Assembly: GCA_964429195.1 (NCBI GenBank)
Contig: CAYSBC010000021.1
Location: 1-30,620, forward strand
Reading direction: 5' to 3'
Origin: JBBAFM01 sp041655415
GTDB taxonomy: Bacteria > Bacillota > Clostridia > Peptostreptococcales > JAAYPU01
DNA length: 30,620 nucleotides
Under the pieces are notes generated by a model. That model did no database searches. It had not been told where the DNA came from and worked only from the letters and a program-made list of their open reading frames with translations. The position numbers were made by a program, and so were the translations under genes. Below, one piece after another: positions 25,110 through 30,620 of this stretch. Every line of letters starts with the position of its first letter. Position 1 is the first letter of the stretch.

Positions 25110-25133
25110 ACTTTTCACCCCCTGAATAGATTC

Positions 25134-25173
25134 AAAAAAAACACTACAACAAATTTTGAAATAGTGTTTTTTT
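25134..25173 (-). terminator. Terminator between tsf and pyrH (symmetrical)
   Basis: AAAAAAACACTA and TAGTGTTTTTTT form a 12-base-pair stem, 5 base pairs of it mixed and the rest A-U, with a 15-base loop. It begins 7 bases after the tsf stop. It probably lowers transcription into pyrH-frr. Confidence 0.75.
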
Positions 25174-25180
25174 ACTTTAA

Positions 25181-26086
25181 CTAGTTGTTTATTTGTTTTG
25201 CAACCTCATCAGCAAAATTTTCTTCTACTTTTTCAATGCCTTCGCCTATTTCAAAGCGGGTCATGGCTTTCACTTTTATATCTTTGCCTATTTCTTTGCT
25301 ATAGTTTTTGATATATGTTTTAACATCGATATCCGCATCCTTAACAAATGCTTGTTCTAACAGACATACTTGTTTAAGTTCCTTCTTTAATCTGCCGATA
25401 ACCATTTTGTCAACAATCTTGGCATCCTTGCCTTCATTGATAGCTTGTTGCGTTAATATTTTTCTTTCATGTTCGATATATTCTGCATCGACATCATCTT
25501 CCGAAATGTATTTTGGACTCATGGCTGCTATTTGCATAGCAATATCTTTACCCATAGTTTCTATCTCATCATAAGTAGCTGCTGTGTCGAATTGAACCAA
25601 TACACCGATTCTTCCGCCACCGTGAATATAACCTACAGTGACACCATCATCGTATTTATTGAATCTTCTGATATTAAGATTTTCTCCAATTTTTGCAATC
25701 TTTGCATGAAGTATATCTGTAACAGACGTACCGTCCATCTCCGATACCATCAAATCTTCAAGTGTAGCTATATCTGAATTTAACAATTTTCTTGTAAGGT
25801 CAGTCACAAAATCTTTGAATTCATCATTCTTTGCAACAAAATCTGTTTCTGAATTCACTTCCAGCACAACTGCTTTTTTACCGTCTTCAGTTACTTCTAA
25901 GTACACAAGTCCTTCACTGGCAACACGACCGGATTTTTTTGCTGCCTTTGCCAAACCTTTTTCTCTTAATATTTCTACAGCCTTTTCCATATCGCCGTCT
26001 GTTTCAGTCAGTGCCTTTTTGCAGTCCATCATGCCCGCACCTGTTGCTTCACGTATCTCTTTTACCATTGCTGCTGTTACTGCCAT
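25181..26086 (-). CDS. tsf: Elongation factor Ts
   Basis: Nucleotide exchange factor for EF-Tu. 301 residues from ATG at 26086, which follows AAGGAGG; the frame is open upstream to 26155 but that part would run through the rpsB terminator. The N-terminal UBA-like domain (MVKEIREATGAGMMDCKKAL) and the EF-Tu contact motif TDFVAKNDEF (81-90) are clear. Follows rpsB with a hairpin between, as is common. Confidence 0.97.
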   Translation of the reverse strand: MAVTAAMVKEIREATGAGMMDCKKALTETDGDMEKAVEILREKGLAKAAKKSGRVASEGLVYLEVTEDGKKAVVLEVNSETDFVAKNDEFKDFVTDLTRKLLNSDIATLEDLMVSEMDGTSVTDILHAKIAKIGENLNIRRFNKYDDGVTVGYIHGGGRIGVLVQFDTAATYDEIETMGKDIAMQIAAMSPKYISEDDVDAEYIEHERKILTQQAINEGKDAKIVDKMVIGRLKKELKQVCLLEQAFVKDADIDVKTYIKNYSKEIGKDIKVKAMTRFEIGEGIEKVEENFADEVAKQINN

Positions 26087-26118
26087 CTTATTTCCTCCTT
26101 GGATATTCGAAATTAAAC

Positions 26119-26145
26119 GGGTAAGGGTAGATATCGCCCTTACCC
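26119..26145 (-). terminator. Hairpin between rpsB and tsf, partial terminator
   Basis: GGGTAAGGG pairs with CCCTTACCC (9 base pairs, 9-base loop). On the minus strand it is followed by GTTTAATTT, a weak U-tract. Begins 12 bases after the rpsB stop. Attenuation at this junction is known in other bacteria and would set more S2 than EF-Ts message. Confidence 0.7.
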
Positions 26146-26157
26146 TTATTATCAATG

Positions 26158-26895
26158 TTATTGTACTTCTTCTTTTACTTCTGCTACTGCTACTTCTTCA
26201 TCTTCAAGTTGTTCACCTTGCTTGCCTTCTATAACTGCCTCTGCCATCTTACCGGCTATGAGCTTAACAGCCCTTATTGCATCATCGTTAGCAGGGATTA
26301 CATAATCGACTTCATCCGGGTCGCAATTGGTATCTACGATACCTACAACCGGTATTCCTAAAATTCTAGCCTCTCTAACTGCAATTCTTTCTTTTCTAGG
26401 ATCGACTATAAACAATGCTCCCGGCATACCCTTCATATTTTTGATGCCGCCTAAGAATTTTTCAAGTTTTTCTTTTTCGCCTCTTAGCTTAGTTACTTCC
26501 TTCTTAGTGAGAGCTTGGAATGTACCATCTTCTTCCATGACCTTAAGCGCATTCAATCTTTCTATTCTTTTAACGATTGTTTTATGGTTTGTAAGCATTC
26601 CGCCTAACCATCTGTGGTTCACGAAAAACATGCCGCATTTTTTAGCTTCTTCTTCTACGGATACTTGGGCTTGTTTTTTTGTTCCTACGAATAATACAGG
26701 TTTTCCTTCAGCTGCTATTTGCTTAACGAATTCATAAGCTTCTTCAACTTTTTTTACTGTCTTTTGTAAATCGATGATATAGATTCCATTTCTTTCAGTA
26801 AAAATATACTTTGCCATTTTAGGGTTCCATCTTCTGGTTTGGTGACCAAAGTGAACACCTGCTTCTAATAATTGTTTCATTGAAATGACTGCCAT
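26158..26895 (-). CDS. rpsB: 30S ribosomal protein S2
   Basis: S2 binds the 30S head-body junction and is needed for S1-type function. 245 residues. Typical motifs: MKQLLEAGVHFGHQTRRWNP, FVGTKKQAQ, NHRWLGGMLTN and DTNCDPDEVDYVIPANDDA. The last ~20 residues are acidic. Two adjacent ATGs exist; the second (26895) has better spacing from GGAGG (6 bases against 3). The upstream leader has a second copy of GGAGGTAAAT and an eight-codon reading frame ending at the start codon. Promoter at 27017-27045. Confidence 0.97.
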   Translation of the reverse strand: MAVISMKQLLEAGVHFGHQTRRWNPKMAKYIFTERNGIYIIDLQKTVKKVEEAYEFVKQIAAEGKPVLFVGTKKQAQVSVEEEAKKCGMFFVNHRWLGGMLTNHKTIVKRIERLNALKVMEEDGTFQALTKKEVTKLRGEKEKLEKFLGGIKNMKGMPGALFIVDPRKERIAVREARILGIPVVGIVDTNCDPDEVDYVIPANDDAIRAVKLIAGKMAEAVIEGKQGEQLEDEEVAVAEVKEEVQ

Positions 26896-27016
26896 CATTT
26901 ACCTCCTTAAATTTACCTCCATTTTAACTCTTTTGACTTTTAAAACTTTTATTTTTACGTAAGTGCAGGAAGTAGTTAAAATGTGCGTATTTTTTGTTTT
27001 GTTTATATCCTTATAC

Positions 27017-27045
27017 ACTATATCAAAGTTGACATTTAAATGCAA
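27017..27045 (-). promoter_or_regulatory. Sigma-A promoter for the rpsB operon
   Basis: Minus strand: TTGCAT (27045-27040), 17-base spacer, TATAGT (27022-27017). Predicted start near 27010 gives a leader of about 115 bases before rpsB. Confidence 0.65.
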
Positions 27046-27057
27046 TAATTTTATAGA
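27029..27057 (+). promoter_or_regulatory. Plus-strand promoter-like sequence facing queH
   Basis: Plus strand: consensus TTGACA (27029-27034), 17-base spacer, TATAGA (27052-27057). It overlaps the rpsB promoter on the other strand and would transcribe antisense to queH. No plus-strand gene follows within reach, so it may be only an AT-rich coincidence. Confidence 0.35.
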
Positions 27058-27063
27058 GGTTTT

Positions 27064-27693
27064 TTACGTATGATTTTTGCTGAATTCACAACCGCAATAG
27101 TCTTGACGGTAAAGATCAAATAATTTTGACATTTCAACGCTTCTCTCATATCCTTTTTTCTTCTTAAAGTCTGAGTACAGATAATGGACTTTAAATTCTT
27201 CTGCTAATGCTTTTCCTATTTTATTGATCTTGTCAGCATTTTTATAAGGGCTTACTGTCAATGTTGTTGTAAAGTAATCCAATTGATTCTTGCAAGCCAT
27301 CCTAGCCGTTTCCTCAAGTCTTTTTTTATAGCAAAGAGCACATCTTATACCACCCTCTTTGTGGCTTTCCATGCCGGATGCCATTTCGTAAAATTCTTCC
27401 GGCTTATAATCCCCTTCTATAAAGCGAATTGGATTTTCCGAATTAAAACGCTGAATAAAATCAATCTGTTCAATCTTCCTCCTATTATACTCATTTTCAT
27501 CGGTTATATTCGGATTATAATAGAAAAGGGTGATATCAAAAGAGTTGTTAAGATACTCTATCACGGAAGTGCTACAAGGGGCACAACAGCTATGGAGTAA
27601 TAAGCTGGGCCTTTTTCCATCTTTACAGGCTTCCTTTATGATTTGTTCCGTTATCTTTGAATAATTGATTTTAGCATCCATTTTGACATCCAT
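27064..27693 (-). CDS. queH: Epoxyqueuosine reductase QueH
   Basis: Carries out the last step of queuosine synthesis in tRNA (epoxyqueuosine to queuosine), the non-cobalamin alternative to QueG. 209 residues. Conserved cysteines are all present: SCCAPC (C36, C37, C40), RCALCY (C118, C121) and DYCGCEF (C200, C202). No signal or membrane segment. Two ATGs are possible, 27693 and 27681; the ribosome site (AAGGA, 12-13 bases from the first) is poor for both. It lies alone on the minus strand, divergent from the radical SAM gene. Confidence 0.9.
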   Translation of the reverse strand: MDVKMDAKINYSKITEQIIKEACKDGKRPSLLLHSCCAPCSTSVIEYLNNSFDITLFYYNPNITDENEYNRRKIEQIDFIQRFNSENPIRFIEGDYKPEEFYEMASGMESHKEGGIRCALCYKKRLEETARMACKNQLDYFTTTLTVSPYKNADKINKIGKALAEEFKVHYLYSDFKKKKGYERSVEMSKLFDLYRQDYCGCEFSKNHT

Positions 27694-27806
27694 TAAAAAT
27701 GACCGTCCTTCTTTATCTTATACTTGAATCGGGAATAATTTTGAGACATACTATAGCTAATATTAAAACAGAACGATTGACACTTTATGTTTGAAAGAGG
27801 TGGAAC

Positions 27807-28727
27807 ATGGAACTTATAAAGCCTTACAATTCCATAGGGAACTATCTTAAAAACAAATTTAATACAAAAGTTGTGAAGCTAAGCCTAGATGGTGACTTTA
27901 CTTGCCCCAATCGGGATGGCACCCTGAGTACTCTTGGATGTATCTATTGTTCCTCTTCGGGCTCAGGAGATTTCACCTCATCTAAGGAATTAAGCATCGA
28001 TGAACAAATCCATGACCAAATAGCTAGGCTTCAAAACAAATGGCCATCGGGAAAATATATAGCTTATTTTCAAAACCATTCCAATACCTACGGCCCCTTA
28101 CAGAAGCTTTCTTTGTTATATAAACAAGCTTTAGAAAATCCCAATATAATCGGTATAGCCATAGCCACACGCCCTGATTGTCTCTCTGAAGAAATATTAG
28201 AATTATTGGATGAGATCAATCAAAGGACTTTCCTTTGGGTCGAATTAGGTCTGCAAACAATCCATGAAGATACTTCCGCTCTTATCAATCGATGTTATCC
28301 CTTGGGCACTTTTGAAACAGCTCTTATGCACTTAAATGCCCATCGTATTCACACTGTTGTTCATCTCATTATGGGATTGCCCCATGAAACTAGGAGCCAA
28401 ATGCTGGAATCTGTGAACTACCTTGCCCATAAAAATATATTTGGGATTAAAATGCATTCATTGCATGTCATCGAAAATACACCCTTGGCTACTATGTATC
28501 TCGATGAAGCCTTTCCTCTTCTTACGAAAGAGGCCTATATTTCTATTCTTTGTGATGCCCTTGAGCTTTTACCAAATCACATCACCATACACCGATTAAC
28601 AGGTGATGCTCCCTGGAAAAGTCTCATCGCCCCGAAATGGAGTACGGATAAAAGAGGCATTTTAAATGGTGTTGTCCATGAGTTAAAAGACCGTCAAAGC
28701 TATCAAGGACTCAAGTTCAAACCTTAG
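27807..28727 (+). CDS. YtqA/YhcC family (TIGR01212) radical SAM protein
   Basis: A 306-residue radical SAM enzyme. The FeS cysteines are C33, C45 and C48 in FTCPNRDG...GCIYC, the longer-spaced form of this family (E. coli YhcC, B. subtilis YtqA). The barrel motifs WVELGLQT and MGLPHET follow. From memory, B. subtilis YtqA has been tied to wobble uridine (mnm5s2U) modification of tRNA; the sequence alone does not prove that here, though queH next door is also a tRNA modification gene. AGAGGTGG precedes the ATG. The gene ends 10 bases before the stop of tdk on the opposite strand. Confidence 0.9.
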   Translation: MELIKPYNSIGNYLKNKFNTKVVKLSLDGDFTCPNRDGTLSTLGCIYCSSSGSGDFTSSKELSIDEQIHDQIARLQNKWPSGKYIAYFQNHSNTYGPLQKLSLLYKQALENPNIIGIAIATRPDCLSEEILELLDEINQRTFLWVELGLQTIHEDTSALINRCYPLGTFETALMHLNAHRIHTVVHLIMGLPHETRSQMLESVNYLAHKNIFGIKMHSLHVIENTPLATMYLDEAFPLLTKEAYISILCDALELLPNHITIHRLTGDAPWKSLIAPKWSTDKRGILNGVVHELKDRQSYQGLKFKP

Positions 28728-28737
28728 GATAGATTGT

Positions 28738-29313
28738 TTACTCCATCCTACCTTCATTATAATGCTTTCTGCACAAAGAAATATACAATTCATTTCCGCC
28801 GACTACAATTTGTTCCCCGGTTTTTTCAATGTTTCCATCCACAAGGCGAGCTACCATGGTGGCTTTTTTACCACACCAACAGATTGTTTTTATTTCTTCA
28901 ATTTTATCAGCATAGACTAATAAATAGTAAGACCCTTCAAATAATTCATTTTTAAAATCATTTTTTAAACCATAGCATAATACAGGAACCTCACAGCTAT
29001 CTACAATTTCAGCCAGTTCTTCTACGTGATGTTTTTGTAGGAATTGACATTCATCCACAATAACACAGTCAATAGGCTTCGTCTTATTTTTTTTTAAGAA
29101 AAGCTCTAAAACATTGGTCTTATCATAGATAAGATCTGCATCCCTGGATAATCCTATTCTGGATGTTATCCTTCCTGTTTCATATCTATCATCAATTGCG
29201 GATGTCAATACCAGCACATTCTTTCCTCTTTCTTCATAGTTATAGGCTACCTTAATCACTTCAATGGATTTACCAGCGTTCATGGTACTGTATCTATAGT
29301 ATAATTGGGCCAT
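28738..29313 (-). CDS. tdk: Thymidine kinase
   Basis: Salvages thymidine to dTMP. A 191-residue type II (TK1-like) enzyme. P-loop STMNAGKS (residues 9-16), Walker B-like VDECQFL with catalytic Glu88, lasso and zinc ligands C145 and C147 (CWCGKK), C181 and H184 (CRKH). This zinc pattern fits the E. coli-like group. GAAAGGAAA precedes the ATG. A strong promoter lies at 29367-29394. Convergent with the radical SAM gene, with almost no gap. Confidence 0.95.
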   Translation of the reverse strand: MAQLYYRYSTMNAGKSIEVIKVAYNYEERGKNVLVLTSAIDDRYETGRITSRIGLSRDADLIYDKTNVLELFLKKNKTKPIDCVIVDECQFLQKHHVEELAEIVDSCEVPVLCYGLKNDFKNELFEGSYYLLVYADKIEEIKTICWCGKKATMVARLVDGNIEKTGEQIVVGGNELYISLCRKHYNEGRME

Positions 29314-29366
29314 AGAATTTTCCTTTCAAACTGTAGGAGATATCTTTTGAACTTTTATTTAATAAC

Positions 29367-29394
29367 ATTATATCCAAAAGATGATTAATTTCAA
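29367..29394 (-). promoter_or_regulatory. Sigma-A promoter for tdk
   Basis: Minus strand: TTGAAA (29394-29389), 16-base spacer, consensus TATAAT (29372-29367). Leader about 50 bases. An 8-base inverted repeat (ATCTTTTG/CAAAAGAT) flanks the -10 and the leader. Confidence 0.72.
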
Positions 29395-29423
29395 TTGTTT
29401 AATTCTATACTGACTATTATAAT
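29395..29423 (+). promoter_or_regulatory. Sigma-A promoter for the malic enzyme gene
   Basis: Plus strand: TTGTTT (29395-29400), 17-base spacer, consensus TATAAT (29418-29423). Its -35 directly abuts the -35 of the tdk promoter on the other strand. Predicted start near 29430, about 30 bases before the ATG. Confidence 0.72.
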
Positions 29424-29459
29424 ATACTTGAACTATTATCAACAAGGAGGATGGAGTTA

Positions 29460-30620
29460 ATGAATATACAAAAAGAATCCCTTGACCTTCACGAAAAATG
29501 GCGAGGAAAAATAGAAATTAAAAGTACAGTGCCCGTTAAAAGCACCTATGATTTATCCGTCGCTTATACGCCCGGAGTTGCAGAACCTTGCAGAGAAATA
29601 AATAAAAACACAGAGAATGTTTACAAATATACTTCCAAGGGGAATATGGTGGCTATTGTAACCGATGGAACAGCCGTATTAGGTTTGGGTGATATAGGCC
29701 CTGAGGCAGCCCTCCCTGTTATGGAAGGAAAAGCCGTTTTGTTTAAAGAATTTGCCGGAGTAAACGCTTTTCCTATTTGTGTCGCATCCAAGGATGTTCA
29801 GGATATTGTTCAAACCGTTAAAATGATTGCACCTGTTTTTGGTGGTATCAACCTTGAAGATATCTCTTCACCTCGATGTGTTGAAATTGAAGCATTATTA
29901 AAGAAAGAATTGGATATTCCCGTATTTCACGACGACCAACATGGAACAGCAATCGTTGTTATTGCAGCACTGATAAATGCTTTGAAAATCGTTAATAAAA
30001 AATTTGAAGATGTGACTATTGCTATGAGCGGCGCAGGAGCAGCGGGCTTTGCCATCCTGAAGATGCTACTGAATCTTAACGTCAAAGATATTATTGTATG
30101 CAACAGCAAAGGTATTTTAGTTAGGGATGAAAGCTATCCTAATTGGGTTCATCAAGAAATCGCAGGTATGACCAATAAAGGCTTGCGTAAAGGTAGCCTC
30201 TCCGATGCTATGAGGGATGCAGATATTTTTATAGGGGTATCGGTTAAGGATTTGGTGACGAAGGACATGATCATGAGCATGAATAAGGATGCCATCGTTC
30301 TCCCTATGGCCAATCCGGATCCTGAAATATTGCCGAGCATTGCAAAAGAAGCAGGAGCTCGGATTATAGGAACAGGTCGATCTGATTTTCCCAATCAAAT
30401 CAACAATGTTCTTGCCTTCCCCGGCATATTCCGAGGTGCTTTAGATGCCAGAGCAAGGGATATTAATGAAAGTATGAAGCTGGTTGCAGCTAAGGCTATC
30501 GCTTCTCTTGTCACCGATGAAGAACTCCATGAGGAATACATTATTGTTCCAGCCTTTGACCCTCGGGTGGGAGAAACTGTCGCCAAAGCTGTCTATGGGG
30601 AAGCTATAAAATCTGGGGTA
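29460..30620 (+). CDS. NAD(P)-dependent malic enzyme (open at window edge)
   Basis: Oxidatively decarboxylates malate to pyruvate. 387 codons are visible without a stop, so the gene continues past 30620; the family's short bacterial form has about 390-410 residues, so little is missing. Motifs: YTPGVA (36-41, catalytic Tyr), TDGTAVLGLGDIGP (68-81), catalytic Lys91 in EGKAVLFK, EDISSPRC (133-140) and FHDDQHGTA (156-164) for the metal, Rossmann GAGAAG (191-196), and NPDPE. ATG at 29460 follows AAGGAGG. NAD or NADP preference is not assignable by eye. It may act in gluconeogenic or fermentative pyruvate supply. Confidence 0.95.
   Translation, partial: MNIQKESLDLHEKWRGKIEIKSTVPVKSTYDLSVAYTPGVAEPCREINKNTENVYKYTSKGNMVAIVTDGTAVLGLGDIGPEAALPVMEGKAVLFKEFAGVNAFPICVASKDVQDIVQTVKMIAPVFGGINLEDISSPRCVEIEALLKKELDIPVFHDDQHGTAIVVIAALINALKIVNKKFEDVTIAMSGAGAAGFAILKMLLNLNVKDIIVCNSKGILVRDESYPNWVHQEIAGMTNKGLRKGSLSDAMRDADIFIGVSVKDLVTKDMIMSMNKDAIVLPMANPDPEILPSIAKEAGARIIGTGRSDFPNQINNVLAFPGIFRGALDARARDINESMKLVAAKAIASLVTDEELHEEYIIVPAFDPRVGETVAKAVYGEAIKSGV

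Noticed and set aside
26087..26155. N-terminal extension of tsf
   Set aside because: Runs through the rpsB-tsf hairpin; the inner ATG matches the EF-Ts start and has AAGGAGG.
1..30620. CRISPR array, tRNA, rRNA, transposase, phage or defence genes
   Set aside because: I looked for regular repeats, cloverleaf ends and typical protein motifs and found none.

Overview
The window is a stretch of conserved housekeeping chromosome from a low-GC, endospore-forming Firmicute, most likely in class Clostridia. The evidence is the AT-rich sequence, strong GGAGG-type ribosome binding sites, a Gram-positive PolC replicase, the non-mevalonate genes dxr and ispG, and two sporulation-linked genes (ymxH/ylmC and tepA). 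The gene order follows the Bacillus/Clostridium core arrangement: rpsB-tsf-pyrH-frr-uppS-cdsA-dxr-rseP-ispG-polC, then rimP-nusA-rnpM-ylxQ-infB-rbfA-nrnA-truB-ribF, then rpsO, pnp, a ylxY-type deacetylase, an M16 peptidase, dut, ymxH and tepA. I cannot name a genus.

Right to left along the minus strand: the block from rpsB (26895) to polC (14946) covers ribosomal protein S2, EF-Ts, UMP kinase, ribosome recycling factor, undecaprenyl-diphosphate and CDP-diacylglycerol synthesis, isoprenoid precursor enzymes, the site-2 protease RseP and the replicative polymerase. A promoter lies upstream of rpsB, and terminator-like hairpins sit after rpsB, tsf and frr. A second promoter at 14873-14902 starts the rimP-nusA-infB operon of transcription and translation factors, with a terminator-like hairpin in its leader. 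rpsO has its own promoter and terminator. pnp follows with a long imperfect inverted repeat in its leader. From 4100 down to 232 come small units (deacetylase, M16 peptidase plus dut, ymxH, tepA) with their own candidate promoters, two of which resemble forespore sigma-G sites.

To the right of rpsB: queH (tRNA queuosine) on the minus strand, a YtqA/YhcC-type radical SAM gene on the plus strand, tdk on the minus strand, and a malic enzyme on the plus strand that is still open at the window edge. tdk and the malic enzyme gene diverge from back-to-back promoters.

A run of 100 N at 22769-22868 interrupts cdsA, and the two halves are out of frame across it, so the gap is probably a scaffold placeholder. 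I see no transposase, integrase, phage gene, CRISPR array, rRNA or tRNA. I did not find a new multi-gene system. The points worth a second look are regulatory (leaders, in-line terminators, paired promoters), two low-complexity protein tails, and a hairpin-rich non-coding segment at the left edge.
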